A DNA stretch of 64,000 nt from Thalassospira tepidiphila MCCC 1A03514 (GTDB taxonomy: Bacteria; Pseudomonadota; Alphaproteobacteria; Rhodospirillales; Thalassospiraceae), in NCBI RefSeq assembly GCF_001662875.1, contig NZ_JPVZ01000005.1, forward strand, positions 62,001 to 126,000, read 5' to 3'. A program made the translations under genes and the position numbers. How positions within the stretch are numbered: the first letter of the stretch is position 1; every line of letters starts with the position of its first letter. Positions 9,738 through 19,047 of the stretch are shown one piece after another. Under the pieces are notes generated by a model. The model had not been told where the DNA came from and ran no database searches. It saw only the letters and a program-made list of their open reading frames with translations.

Positions 9738-11684
9738 CTAGTCGTTGTCGCGCACAGATTTCAGGAAGCCGATAACTTCTTCCCTGAGACGCTGGGCAAG
9801 TTTTCGCAATTCCTGGGAAGACGAAAGGAGCGAGTTGGCTTCCTCACTTACCATGTTGGCGGTATCAGAGACGGCCGACACATTTTGCGAGACTTCCTGT
9901 GTGCCCGATGCTGCACGTTGAACGCTGTCTGCAATCTCTTGTGTCGCAGCCCCTTGTTGCTCAACCGCGGCTGCAATGGCATTGCAGAATTCATTGATCC
10001 GCTCGATGGTTCCGGAAATAGACCTGATTTCGGAAACCGAACGGTTCGACGACCCCTGAATACCATCTACCTGAACCTGAATATCGCCAGTAGCCTTGTC
10101 CGTCTGATTGGCAAGCGATTTTACCTCGCCAGCAACAACGGCAAAGCCCTTACCAGCATCACCTGCACGTGCTGCTTCGATGGTTGCGTTTAGCGCCAGA
10201 AGGTTTGTTTGCCCGGCAATATCTTGAATGAGACCAACGACTTTGCCGATCCGTTCAGCAGCCTCGGCAAGCTCCGTGACCGTTGCAGAAGTACTGTTGA
10301 CGCCCGAAACTGCCTCGGTCGCAACTTCGATTGATTGCGTAACCTGTGCCCCAATTTCGCGAATTGCAGCAGAAAGCTCCTCTGTTGCGGACGCCACCGC
10401 CTGCACGTTTTCCGTTGTTATGTTCGCAGCGCTCGAAACTGCGGCTGCACGGGCCGTCGATTCCTCTGCATTGGCAGATAACTGAGTTGCGACCGACTGC
10501 GTTTTTTCGGCCGCGTCAGCCACTGTCTCCACAATGGAAAGAACACTCTTCTCGAAATTGTCTGCCATTTGTTCCATGGCGCGTCTACGCGCCTCAGCCG
10601 CGTGTCTGGTTGCGGCTTCATTCTCGCTCGCCAGACGATCTACTTCTGCAGCGTTGTTTTTAAACACCAGAACAGCTGCGGCCATCGCGCCAATTTCGTC
10701 CTTGAGTTCCGTTCCCGGAACATCGACATCCCTCTGACCATTGGCGAGGCGGGTCATGGCTGACGTCATACTCATAACCGGCCGCGAAACCCAAATACGT
10801 ACCAGCAGCCCCATCAGGCCCATTATGGCCAAAATGGCAATGATCGCGGTAATAATCGCTGTGTAGCGAAACTCGGTAAGCGACGCATATGCGGCATCGC
10901 GATCAAGTGCAAAGCCGAGATACCAGTTTACAGAAGGCAAGCCATTGACGCGGAAAAAGGTGAACAACTGATCGCCTGTGCCATCAATGATGTTCTCCAT
11001 GCCTTCCTTTACCGTTGGTGTGTCGTCAGGAAACACTTCAGGCAGGGGTTTAAGGGTGAATTCCGCACTCGGGTGGATCAGCACCGTGCCCTCATCATTA
11101 ACCAGAAAGCCATATCCGATCCCGCCCAGATCGATGCTGCGAACCAGATCACCAAGGATACCAATATCGATATCGCCGCCAACAACGCCGAGAAGGTTTG
11201 ATCCATCAAAAACAGGTGTGGTCGCCGTAACAATAAGCTGACCGGTGGATGCATCGGTGTAGGGTTCGGTAAGCGTACTGTCACCGACAGAACCTGCATC
11301 TGCATACCATGGGCGTTGGCGCGGGTCGTAGTCGGGCGGCAGATCATCGGGCGGATACATTGTCATCACACCGTCAGCACTGCCGAAATATGAAAAGATA
11401 AATGACTCGGCAAATGCCTCACCGCTTGCGACTTCAGAGACATTGGCGGGGGAACTGTCACGGGCAATATTGTTGGCGAGGCTCTCAACCAACAGGCGCC
11501 GGCCATCAAGCCAGTTTGAAATGCCGGCAGTGGCCAACGAACCACTCTCGGTCAATTTAGCCACAAGCGCATTCTGGATGTATGTTCGTTGCTGATAGTC
11601 GAAATAGAGGATGAATGCCGTGAACGTCGCAACAACGATCATTGCCGCAGCAAGCAATATCCGGCTACCAATATTGAGCGACAT
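9738..11684 (-). CDS. Methyl-accepting chemotaxis protein with dCache domain (probable amino acid receptor)
   Basis: A 648-residue transmembrane chemoreceptor. It has an N-terminal TM (residues 8-28), a periplasmic double-Cache domain (about 40-275), a second TM (about 280-300), a HAMP domain, and a cytoplasmic signalling coiled coil with the hairpin tip [18 protein letters not shown]. In the Cache domain the segment YDPRQRPWY places Y119, R124, W126 and Y127, and a D at 171, with the same spacing as the amino-acid-binding pattern known from PctA-type receptors. That makes an amino acid ligand likely. It lies next to the basic amino acid ABC transporter. There is no C-terminal NWETF-type pentapeptide. 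Confidence 0.93.
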   Translation of the reverse strand: MSLNIGSRILLAAAMIVVATFTAFILYFDYQQRTYIQNALVAKLTESGSLATAGISNWLDGRRLLVESLANNIARDSSPANVSEVASGEAFAESFIFSYFGSADGVMTMYPPDDLPPDYDPRQRPWYADAGSVGDSTLTEPYTDASTGQLIVTATTPVFDGSNLLGVVGGDIDIGILGDLVRSIDLGGIGYGFLVNDEGTVLIHPSAEFTLKPLPEVFPDDTPTVKEGMENIIDGTGDQLFTFFRVNGLPSVNWYLGFALDRDAAYASLTEFRYTAIITAIIAILAIMGLMGLLVRIWVSRPVMSMTSAMTRLANGQRDVDVPGTELKDEIGAMAAAVLVFKNNAAEVDRLASENEAATRHAAEARRRAMEQMADNFEKSVLSIVETVADAAEKTQSVATQLSANAEESTARAAAVSSAANITTENVQAVASATEELSAAIREIGAQVTQSIEVATEAVSGVNSTSATVTELAEAAERIGKVVGLIQDIAGQTNLLALNATIEAARAGDAGKGFAVVAGEVKSLANQTDKATGDIQVQVDGIQGSSNRSVSEIRSISGTIERINEFCNAIAAAVEQQGAATQEIADSVQRAASGTQEVSQNVSAVSDTANMVSEEANSLLSSSQELRKLAQRLREEVIGFLKSVRDND

Positions 11685-11910
11685 GCACCAATCCTCCGGA
11701 AGAAGTACATTACATTAAACAAATGTGGTTGCGTAACGCGATTACAAGCACTTGGTGCCGCGAACATTCAGGCTTTCGAAAAACTGATCCATCAGAATGT
11801 CTTCTCATTGCGGGATGCAACTAAAGTAGCACCCGACAAGAGATCGACATCACTATGAAATCTCTTTGTTTTCGGTATTGATTAAGAACCACATTGCTAT
11901 CAACTTTGAG

Positions 11911-11928
11911 TTTCCCCATATGAGGAAA
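11911..11928. promoter_or_regulatory. Imperfect palindrome upstream of TAXI receptor gene
   Basis: The 18-bp sequence tttccccatatgaggaaa is palindromic around catatg with a single mismatched pair. It ends about 48 bp before the receptor start, between divergent genes, and is a plausible operator. No regulator gene is adjacent. Confidence 0.35.
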
Positions 11929-11975
11929 TGACTTGTGGCGAACTCTCACAAAATACCGATAAACGGAGGAAATTA

Positions 11976-12950
11976 ATGAAACGCGCATTATTTGCAGGGA
12001 TGGCGGTCGCGTTCGCGTTCGGGAGCACTGCTGCCGTAGCTCAGGATCGGTCTGACTGGCCGGAGAGCTTTACCGTTGGTACAGCTTCACAGGGCGGTAC
12101 CTATTTCGCGTATGGTTCTGGCTGGGCGAACCTTGTGGCGGAAGAACTCGGCATCTCGGGTGGCGGTGAAGTCACTGGTGGCCCGATGCAGAACATGGCC
12201 CTTGTCCATACCGGTGAAGCCGCCTTTGGTATGACAACGATGGGGCCGGCTGCGGAATCACTCGCAGGTACGAACCCGATTGCACCGGGTCTTCAGATGA
12301 CCAACGCCTGTGCAATGTTCCCGATGTACCAGACACCGTTCTCGATCACAGCTCTCTCTTCCTCGGGAATTACCTCGGTTGCTGACATTCCGGCGGGTGC
12401 CAAAATCGGCTTTGGTCCGGCAGGTTCAACCTCGGATACATATTTCCCGCGTATGCTTGAGGAACTCGGTGTTGACTTCGAACGTCGTAATGGCGGCTGG
12501 GCCGACCTTGGCGGCCAGCTGCAGGATGGTCTGCTTGACGTGATTGCGTTCGCCGCAGGTGTTCCGGTTCCGGCTGTCAGCCAGCTTGAAGTACAGACTG
12601 ACGTGAACATCATCGAATTCACCGAAGCTGAACAGAAACAGATCATGGATGCCTTCCCGGTATCCGAGTTCGACATCGCAGCCGACACCTACACCACGCT
12701 GACCGAACCGGCCCGTTCGGTTTCGATGTGGAACTTCGCGATCGCCAACTGCGAGCTCCCGGAAAGCTTTGTTTACGCCGCCACCGACGTTGTGATGTCT
12801 GACAACGAGCGGATGGTATCAATCCACCGTGCTGCCCGTTCGACTGTTCCGGCAAACTGGGACAAGAACAAGGTCATGAAGTGGCACCCGGGTGCTGCCA
12901 AGTGGTTCAACGAAAATGGCGCATCCATTCCGGCAGACATGATCCACTAA
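11976..12950 (+). CDS. TAXI family TRAP transporter solute receptor
   Basis: A 324-residue periplasmic receptor of the TAXI class (PF16868) that feeds a TRAP secondary transporter. The Sec signal ends near AVAQDR, and family features include TVGTASQGGTYFAYG and ADIPAGAKIGFGPAGSTSD. The ATG at 11976 is preferred over an upstream in-frame ATG at 11928 because ggagga lies five bases before it and the signal peptide begins immediately. The permease gene follows on the same strand. The ligand is not known; characterised TAXI receptors bind small carboxylates or glutamate. Confidence 0.94.
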   Translation: MKRALFAGMAVAFAFGSTAAVAQDRSDWPESFTVGTASQGGTYFAYGSGWANLVAEELGISGGGEVTGGPMQNMALVHTGEAAFGMTTMGPAAESLAGTNPIAPGLQMTNACAMFPMYQTPFSITALSSSGITSVADIPAGAKIGFGPAGSTSDTYFPRMLEELGVDFERRNGGWADLGGQLQDGLLDVIAFAAGVPVPAVSQLEVQTDVNIIEFTEAEQKQIMDAFPVSEFDIAADTYTTLTEPARSVSMWNFAIANCELPESFVYAATDVVMSDNERMVSIHRAARSTVPANWDKNKVMKWHPGAAKWFNENGASIPADMIH

Positions 12951-12974
12951 TTTTTGTCTGTTAAACATCTTGAA

Positions 12975-13002
12975 GGCGGACTGTCCGGGCGGACGGTCCG
13001 CC
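12975..13002. promoter_or_regulatory. GC-rich hairpin between TAXI receptor and TRAP permease genes
   Basis: A 12-bp stem with one wobble pair (12975-12986 with 12991-13002) surrounds a 4-nt loop. No T-run follows, so it is more likely a transcript stabiliser or partial attenuator between receptor and permease than a full terminator. Confidence 0.6.
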
Positions 13003-13063
13003 ATCTTTCAATTATCAGCTTGCCTGTGGCCAAAAACAAACTTGCGTGAGAGCGGGGGAACAG

Positions 13064-15304
13064 ATGACAAACAAAAGCCAGGTGGAAGACGAACACCTTA
13101 TTGCCGATGGTGTTGACGAAGAGCCGGTCGAACATAATCGACGTCTTTTCGAAGGCAGTGGCCTGACCTTTATCACGATTTCCGCTGCAATCTATGCAGC
13201 CTTCCACATGCTTGCACTGAATGGTGTTTCGCTCTCGGGTATGACCGGCGGGATTGTTAATCTGCCATTTCTTCCCGACTTTCCGCTTGAGACATGGAAC
13301 TTCCGTATCGTTCACGTTGCGGGCGCGCTTGCGCTTGGTTTTCTGTGGTACTCAGCCAACAGTTTCAATGACAGCCCTGGCACAGGTACACCGCTTTTGG
13401 GGTATCTGTCATATGTTCTTCTCGTGCCGGCATTTATGGCGACCGGCATGGCATTTAGCTTCGCGCTCGACATCCAGAACGGCGTGATGTGGAACGGCAT
13501 TGATGCGACAATCAAGTTTAATGAAACCTGGCTTTTCGGAACACCGCTTCTGGTGGCCACGGTCGGCGGTATTGTTTTGTCCTGGTTCCACAAAACATCG
13601 CGCGACAAATATTCTGCCCCCGACTTCGTGCTGTGCGTCTGTGCCTTCGCGGTCGCTGTTTATCTGATCACGATCTATGGCACATTGATGCGCAACTCGA
13701 CGGGTACACCTTTTGCGCCAATCGGGATTTCGATCGCCGCCGTTGCTGGCACATTGCTGATCATGGAGCTGACCCGAAGGGTTGCCGGTCTGGCACTGGT
13801 GGTCATTGCGACCATCTTCCTGATCTACGTTTTCGTTGGTGAATTCCTGCCAGGGTTCCTGCAGTCACCATCCGTTACATGGCAGCGTTTCTTTAGCCAG
13901 GTTTACACTGACGCAGGGATCCTCGGCCCGACGACGGCCGTTTCCTCGACCTATATCATTCTCTTCATCATTTTCGCAGCCTTCCTGCAAGCTTCCAAAG
14001 TTGGCGACTATTTCGTGAACTTTGCCTTCTCTGTCGCTGGTCGTGCCCGTGGTGGCCCGGCAAAGGTTGCGATCTTTGCATCCGGTTTGATGGGCATGAT
14101 TAATGGTACATCTGCCGGGAACGTGGTGGCGACTGGTTCGCTCACCATTCCGCTGATGAAAAAGGTCGGCTATCACAAGAAGACCGCTGGTGCGATTGAG
14201 GCTGCGGCCTCAACCGGTGGTCAGATCATGCCGCCGATCATGGGGGCAGGTGCCTTCATCATGGCCGAGATCACGGGCATTCCATATACCGAGATCGCGA
14301 TTGCAGCTGTCATTCCGGCCATCCTTTACTTCGTGTCGATCTATTTCATGGTCGATTTTGAGGCCGCGAAACTTGGCATGCGCGGCATGCGCGAAGATGA
14401 ATTGCCGCGCTTTGATGTAATGATCAAAAAGGTATTCCTGTTCCTTCCGATCATCATTCTGATCATTGCACTGTTCCTCGGCTATTCTGTGATCAGGGCA
14501 GGGACCCTTGCCACCGTTGCGGCTGTCGTTGTCAGTTGGTTAACTCCAAATCGCGTGGGGGCCCGGTCGGTTGCCAAGGCCTTTGAGCTGGCAGGCGGCA
14601 TGTCGATCCAGATCATCGCGGTCTGTGCCTGTGCAGGTATCATTGTCGGTGTAATTGCGCTCACCGGGGTTGGTGCACGCTTCTCCAACCTTCTGCTTGG
14701 TTTGGCCGAAGCCTCCCAGCTTCTGGCACTGGTCTTTGCCATGCTGATTGCCATTTTGCTTGGTATGGGAATGCCGACAACGGCGGCCTATGCGGTTGCG
14801 GCGTCTGTGGTAGCACCTGGCCTGATTGAGCTCGGAATTGAACCACTTACGGCACACTTCTTCGTGTTCTACTTTGCTGTGGTTTCGGCGATCACACCAC
14901 CAGTGGCGCTGGCATCCTATGCTGCGGCCGGGATATCCGGGGCCAACCCGATGGAAACATCGGTTGCGTCATTCAAGATCGGTATTGCCGCTTTCATCGT
15001 CCCGTTCATGTTCTTCTATAACTCTGCCATCCTCATGGACGGCACCTATCTTCAGATAGGTCAGGCGCTGATTACCGCCGTTGTGGGCGTATTCCTTCTG
15101 TCGTCTGGCGTTCAGGGCTGGTTCCTTGGCCGTTCAGCGGTTTGGTTCCTGCGCATTCTGCTTGTTATCGCAGCTTTGTTCATGATCTCCGGCGGATTGA
15201 TCACGGATCTGATCGGGGTGGGGATGGCAATCGGCACGCTCTTTATCCAGCGTATTTTAAAGCCGAAACCAGGAACGACATTCCGGACAGGCGGGGCTGA
15301 CTAA
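13064..15304 (+). CDS. TRAP transporter fused permease (DctQ-DctM type)
   Basis: A 746-residue integral membrane protein with the fused 4TM/12TM architecture found with TAXI receptors. It shows long hydrophobic runs throughout and the DctM signature region (GLMGMINGTSAGNVVATGS and AASTGGQIMPPIMGAGAF), with a second pseudo-repeat at LLGMGMPTTAAYAVAA. It imports substrate using an ion gradient together with the receptor encoded upstream. The ATG at 13064 has GGGGGA a few bases upstream; an earlier GTG at 13046 is less likely. A strong terminator follows the stop. Confidence 0.95.
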   Translation: MTNKSQVEDEHLIADGVDEEPVEHNRRLFEGSGLTFITISAAIYAAFHMLALNGVSLSGMTGGIVNLPFLPDFPLETWNFRIVHVAGALALGFLWYSANSFNDSPGTGTPLLGYLSYVLLVPAFMATGMAFSFALDIQNGVMWNGIDATIKFNETWLFGTPLLVATVGGIVLSWFHKTSRDKYSAPDFVLCVCAFAVAVYLITIYGTLMRNSTGTPFAPIGISIAAVAGTLLIMELTRRVAGLALVVIATIFLIYVFVGEFLPGFLQSPSVTWQRFFSQVYTDAGILGPTTAVSSTYIILFIIFAAFLQASKVGDYFVNFAFSVAGRARGGPAKVAIFASGLMGMINGTSAGNVVATGSLTIPLMKKVGYHKKTAGAIEAAASTGGQIMPPIMGAGAFIMAEITGIPYTEIAIAAVIPAILYFVSIYFMVDFEAAKLGMRGMREDELPRFDVMIKKVFLFLPIIILIIALFLGYSVIRAGTLATVAAVVVSWLTPNRVGARSVAKAFELAGGMSIQIIAVCACAGIIVGVIALTGVGARFSNLLLGLAEASQLLALVFAMLIAILLGMGMPTTAAYAVAASVVAPGLIELGIEPLTAHFFVFYFAVVSAITPPVALASYAAAGISGANPMETSVASFKIGIAAFIVPFMFFYNSAILMDGTYLQIGQALITAVVGVFLLSSGVQGWFLGRSAVWFLRILLVIAALFMISGGLITDLIGVGMAIGTLFIQRILKPKPGTTFRTGGAD

Positions 15305-15332
15305 GCTCTGAGAGACAAATACCCATAAAAAG

Positions 15333-15363
15333 AAAAAGCGCACCACATTCGGTGCGCTTTTTT
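15333..15363. terminator. Rho-independent terminator after TRAP permease, bidirectional
   Basis: A 12-bp stem aaaaagcgcacc (15333-15344) pairs with ggtgcgctttttt (15351-15363) and ends in a T-run. The mirrored A-run lets it also serve the convergent PhnA-like gene. Confidence 0.93.
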
Positions 15364-15391
15364 GCTTTTGGTCGAACTTGTATTGAGTTGC

Positions 15392-15730
15392 CTATTCAGC
15401 AACCTTCTTTACGAACTCCGATTTCAGCCCCATCTGACCGATGCCCGGGATCTTGCAATCGATATCGTGATCACCGTCAACAAGGCGAATGCCCTTAACC
15501 TTGGTGCCGACTTTGACGACAGTTGAGGATCCTTTGACCTTAAGGTCCTTGATTACTGAAACCGTATCGCCATCGGCAAGTGGGGTGCCATTGGAATCGC
15601 GAACAACATTTGCATCCGACTGACCCGTTGCAAGCGACCATTCGTGGGCGCATTCAGGACAGATCAACAAGTCGCCGTCTTCGTAGGTGTATGGGGATTC
15701 ACATTTGGGGCAGGGTGGCAGTTCGCTCAT
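15392..15730 (-). CDS. PhnA/YjdM-like zinc-ribbon protein
   Basis: A 112-residue protein with an N-terminal zinc ribbon formed by CPKC and CPEC (residues about 7-10 and 24-27), then the PhnA domain ([13 protein letters not shown] and [14 protein letters not shown]). The family is widespread and historically called alkylphosphonate utilisation protein, but it is not part of the C-P lyase and its role is poorly defined. No phosphonate genes are nearby. It is convergent with the TRAP permease and is the last chromosomal gene before the tRNA-Ser-linked element. Confidence 0.88.
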   Translation of the reverse strand: MSELPPCPKCESPYTYEDGDLLICPECAHEWSLATGQSDANVVRDSNGTPLADGDTVSVIKDLKVKGSSTVVKVGTKVKGIRLVDGDHDIDCKIPGIGQMGLKSEFVKKVAE

Positions 15731-15839
15731 ATCAGTGACCTTTCGACGATTATGACGTCCTGACAGATACGGCTTGGCAGCACGCAGAGAACATCACCGT
15801 GCGACTACTGAACTGGCTTTTGCACTGTCTTGGAGTAAG

Positions 15840-15856
15840 TGGCGGAGAGGGTGGGA
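15840..15856. repeat. attL core of tRNA-Ser-linked integrative element
   Basis: The 17-bp sequence tggcggagagggtggga is identical to the 3' end of tRNA-Ser at 23269-23285. One mismatch is followed by a further shared tcg. Only the 3' end of the tRNA is present here, and the integrase gene begins about 100 bp away. Confidence 0.9.
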
Positions 15857-15930
15857 CTCGGCAACCATTCCGATCCTAATCCTCAAACCATTAAAGATAA
15901 ATAAAAACATTAGGTTAGCTTGTCAAGCGG

Positions 15931-15952
15931 TGTGACACAGGAGTGTGACACA
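15931..15952 (+). repeat. Paired arm-type repeats at the left end of the element
   Basis: Two copies of tgtgacaca (15931-15939 and 15944-15952) are separated by 4 nt. The same 9-mer with a degenerate second copy at the same spacing occurs near the right end at 23179-23200, as expected for integrase or excisionase arm sites. Confidence 0.6.
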
Positions 15953-17773
15953 TTGTCAAAGCAAAGCCATCTTTTTCGTCGTGGGGCAGTGTATTATTTT
16001 CGAATGCGCGTCCCCGCAGACCTCAAAAACCGGATTCACCAGTCAGAACTTCGTTTTAGCCTTAAAACCCGGAACTTTGCTCTTGCCAAAGTTGCTGTGC
16101 TTGGGTTGCATACACGCGCCTATACTTTGTTTCATCGCATAAGGAGTTGTCCGAGAATGAACGACAAGGAAATTGTCGATATGATTCTCACGTTCTTTCA
16201 TAACGAGAGCAGTGAGGATTTTCATTTACGTCAGATGGCAGTCATTCCGGAGATGCACCGCGAAGAGTTCAAAGAGATTTCGGAAGAACGAATAAAAAGC
16301 CGTGACGCTGTGGACGCCGAGATCGTCGAAAACCTTCAAAATGGTGATTTCAGTGCCGTAGAAGGAGATGTTTGGCAAGAGCTTCTGATGAGGGATCGGC
16401 TTGATCTCGTTGATGAAGAAAGCATCATCTATCGAAAGCTTTGCTATGGATTTCTGAGGGCAAGGCGCGAAGCAAACCGACGGGCTTCAATGGAAGATAA
16501 ATTAGACTTCAATGCAAACTTCCAAGACCCCTTATTTGATCCAGATCGTTCAATTGAAGAGATTGTCCGTCTTTTCCGGCTCAGCACAGGCATAATTCCG
16601 AATGAAGATTACTGCGAAAATGCCCCTGCATCACAAGCGACGTCATCAAAGCAGGCGCCAGAGCAGAGAAATGGGCAGAGATCAGGCATAAAACCGACTG
16701 TAACAGAGTTGTTTGAAAAATGGTGTCGCTTCCAGTCTGTTGCGATCAAGACGGCAACAGACTTTGAAACTCAGATAAAGCGTTTTTGCGATCTTGTCGG
16801 CGATCGGCCCGTTGATGAAATTACTTCCGATGACATCATATATTTTAGAGATGAAGTTGAAAAACTGCCTGTAAGAATGACGCATAAACAGCGAAAAATG
16901 GGCACAAAAGAGCTAATTTCTTCATTGGAAGGCAGAGAGGAGATCCCCCGTCTCAAGCCCCAGACAGTCAAAAACAAGTCACTAGCCGCAATCAGCGCTG
17001 TTCTGGGCTTCGCGGTCAAGGAAAGGATATTGAATGAGAATGTTGCTCAACGCATTGGCGTGAGAAAACCAAAAGAGCACGAAAAAGAAGTTAAAGGCCT
17101 GTTCTTCTCCTCGGATCGATTGCAGATGATTTTAAATTCTCCGGTTTTTTCTGAAGGCTTTCGTCCACTTGGAGGGGCCGGGGAGACGGCTTTTTGGGTG
17201 CCTATGATATGTATGTTTACCGGTGCACGGTTGACTGAGGTCTGCGGTCTAGAGATCGCGGATGTTGGTTGTGAGAAGGGGGTTGATTACTTCTTCATAC
17301 GCCATAACAAGACACGTGATTTGAAGTCAGATTCAACGATCCGAAAAATTCCAATTCATTCAAAATTGCTTGCATGGGGGTTCAAGGATTATCTAGAGAC
17401 CCAACGAAAAGCGGGGCAAGACCGTGTTTTTGAAAAAGTTAATGCAGAAGGGCCAAGTATCAGTTCTGCGTGGTCTGCGTGGTGGAGCAGATATCTCCGC
17501 AAAAAGATTGGCATTCTTGACCCAAGGGTAAATTTTCATTCCTTTAGGCACACCGTAAGGCGCGAACTTCTGGACAAGGAAGTCCGGGAATCTATTGTTG
17601 ACGCTATATTGGGGCATTCGAATGGAAATGTTTCAGAGCGTTATGGCCGTGATGAAGATGGGCTTTCTTATTCAATGCAGAGATTGAAGCCGGCTATCGA
17701 AGCTCTGACTTACGAGCACGTGGATTTTTCACGGCTACAGAAACCTAAATACAAAACAGCGAGGAAGCGGTAG
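15953..17773 (+). CDS. Tyrosine integrase (DUF6538-type N-terminus)
   Basis: A site-specific recombinase of about 606 residues. The N-terminus (HLFRRGAVYYFRMRVP) matches the DUF6538-like domain of many proteobacterial tRNA-targeting integrases, and a central SAM-like core-binding region follows. The catalytic domain shows R in TGARLTEVCGLE, HSFRHTVRRE, LGHSNG and a tyrosine in SERYGR. The TTG at 15953 has AGGAG nine bases upstream; TTG 15920 and GTG 15932 are possible but less well supported. It lies at the attL end of the element and should drive integration into and excision from tRNA-Ser. Confidence 0.93.
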   Translation: MSKQSHLFRRGAVYYFRMRVPADLKNRIHQSELRFSLKTRNFALAKVAVLGLHTRAYTLFHRIRSCPRMNDKEIVDMILTFFHNESSEDFHLRQMAVIPEMHREEFKEISEERIKSRDAVDAEIVENLQNGDFSAVEGDVWQELLMRDRLDLVDEESIIYRKLCYGFLRARREANRRASMEDKLDFNANFQDPLFDPDRSIEEIVRLFRLSTGIIPNEDYCENAPASQATSSKQAPEQRNGQRSGIKPTVTELFEKWCRFQSVAIKTATDFETQIKRFCDLVGDRPVDEITSDDIIYFRDEVEKLPVRMTHKQRKMGTKELISSLEGREEIPRLKPQTVKNKSLAAISAVLGFAVKERILNENVAQRIGVRKPKEHEKEVKGLFFSSDRLQMILNSPVFSEGFRPLGGAGETAFWVPMICMFTGARLTEVCGLEIADVGCEKGVDYFFIRHNKTRDLKSDSTIRKIPIHSKLLAWGFKDYLETQRKAGQDRVFEKVNAEGPSISSAWSAWWSRYLRKKIGILDPRVNFHSFRHTVRRELLDKEVRESIVDAILGHSNGNVSERYGRDEDGLSYSMQRLKPAIEALTYEHVDFSRLQKPKYKTARKR

Positions 17774-17885
17774 TCGCAATATATCCAGTATATGTTGTGC
17801 TGTTACGTTGAGGGATACCTTTGGGATGGGGAAAAAAAGAACTTAACGCCAATTCAAGGAGGTTGACTTTCGCCTCAGCATGTTG

Positions 17886-17915
17886 CATCAAAAGACGTCC
17901 AGACGTCTTTTGATG
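17886..17915. promoter_or_regulatory. Perfect 13-bp inverted repeat just upstream of the methyltransferase start
   Basis: The arms catcaaaagacgt (17886-17898) and acgtcttttgatg (17903-17915) flank a 4-nt loop, and gagttttt follows. The hairpin ends 13 bp before the methyltransferase ATG. It may terminate integrase transcripts or be an operator or leader controlling methyltransferase expression. Confidence 0.75.
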
Positions 17916-17928
17916 TGAGTTTTTAAAT

Positions 17929-19047
17929 ATGTCACTTGCTCCCGGTAGTGTTCGAGATTCTATTGTTAGTTATCTGTCGATGATAAAGACAGATGCTAGC
18001 GTAAAAGATATTCAAGAGGCCGTTCGGCTGTCTATAGGTGGGGTTTCTCCATCGTCCGTTCGGTCTTATCTCAATCTAAACACTCCGGAAATTTTTGTGC
18101 GAGTTTCTCGCGGGCGCTATCGCTTGCGAGATGGGGATAGCGAAAGAGATGGACGTCAAATTACTGGCCAGCCGGTTATAGAGATCGGTAAATCCAAGCT
18201 TTATCATTCCGACTGTTTTGAATGGCTTGCTCAGCAGAGAGATTGTTCTATCCACGCTGTGGTTACGGACCCACCGTATGGCTTGATAGAATATACGAAG
18301 AAAGAACAGACAAAACTCCAAAGTGGCAAAGGTGGGATTTGGCGTATTCCACCAGCGTTTGATGGTCACCAGCGCGCGCCATTGCCAAGATTTACGGTGC
18401 TTGGAGATGAGGATCGGAAAGCGCTATATAGGTTCTTTAAAAAACTAGGCGCATTGGTTAATCGAGTGGTTGTTCCTGGCGGGAACATCGTTGTTGCCAG
18501 TAATCCTTTGTTATCGCACTTGGTTGCCTCGGCAATGTGTGAGGCAGGTTTGGAACGTCGTGGGAGTATAGTGAGGTTGGTTCAAACAATGAGAGGGGGA
18601 GACCGGCCGAAAAATGCACACGAAGAGTTTTCTGAGGTTAGTGTTTTGCCTCGGTCAATGTGGGAGCCTTGGGTGGTATTTCGCAAACCTCTTGAGGGAC
18701 GGGTGCAGGATAACTTGAGAAAATGGAAAACCGGAGGGTTTCGGCGCCCTTCTGACGAACGCCCCTTCGGTGATGTCATCAAATCAAGTCCGACACCAAA
18801 AAGGGAGAAGAAAATCGCAGAACACCCCTCGCTCAAACCTCAGGCTTTTCTTCGCCAACTTGTTCGTGGTGTCCTTCCGCTAGGCGAAGGGGTTGTTCTT
18901 GACCCGTTTGCAGGGTCGGGGTCTACGCTTGCGGCGGCCAATGCTCTCGGATACGAAAGCATTGGAGTCGAGCTTGATCAGCGATATGTCGATATTGCTA
19001 GAAATGCAATGCCTGAGTTATCATCTATCAAGATAGACCCAATTTGA
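17929..19047 (+). CDS. DNA methyltransferase (DPPY motif) of a type II restriction-modification system
   Basis: A 372-residue site-specific amino-methyltransferase (N6-adenine or N4-cytosine, PF01555). Residues 1-66 look like a winged-helix/HARE-type DNA-binding domain. The catalytic motif TDPPYGL lies at about 113-119 and the AdoMet-binding motif DPFAGSGST near the C-terminus (about 325-333), so it has the beta-class order with DPPY first. Its 3' end overlaps the convergent restriction endonuclease gene by 27 bp. It protects host DNA from the partner nuclease; the recognition sequence cannot be deduced. Confidence 0.92.
   Translation: MSLAPGSVRDSIVSYLSMIKTDASVKDIQEAVRLSIGGVSPSSVRSYLNLNTPEIFVRVSRGRYRLRDGDSERDGRQITGQPVIEIGKSKLYHSDCFEWLAQQRDCSIHAVVTDPPYGLIEYTKKEQTKLQSGKGGIWRIPPAFDGHQRAPLPRFTVLGDEDRKALYRFFKKLGALVNRVVVPGGNIVVASNPLLSHLVASAMCEAGLERRGSIVRLVQTMRGGDRPKNAHEEFSEVSVLPRSMWEPWVVFRKPLEGRVQDNLRKWKTGGFRRPSDERPFGDVIKSSPTPKREKKIAEHPSLKPQAFLRQLVRGVLPLGEGVVLDPFAGSGSTLAAANALGYESIGVELDQRYVDIARNAMPELSSIKIDPI

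Noticed and set aside
15392-15730. A phosphonate-utilisation role for the PhnA/YjdM-like protein
   Set aside because: The family name is historical, and the sequence shows only a zinc ribbon plus PhnA domain with no phosphonate gene context.
15841-15900. A second tRNA-Ser gene at the left end of the element
   Set aside because: Only about 17-20 bases of the tRNA 3' end are present and the rest cannot fold as a tRNA, so it is an attachment-site remnant.
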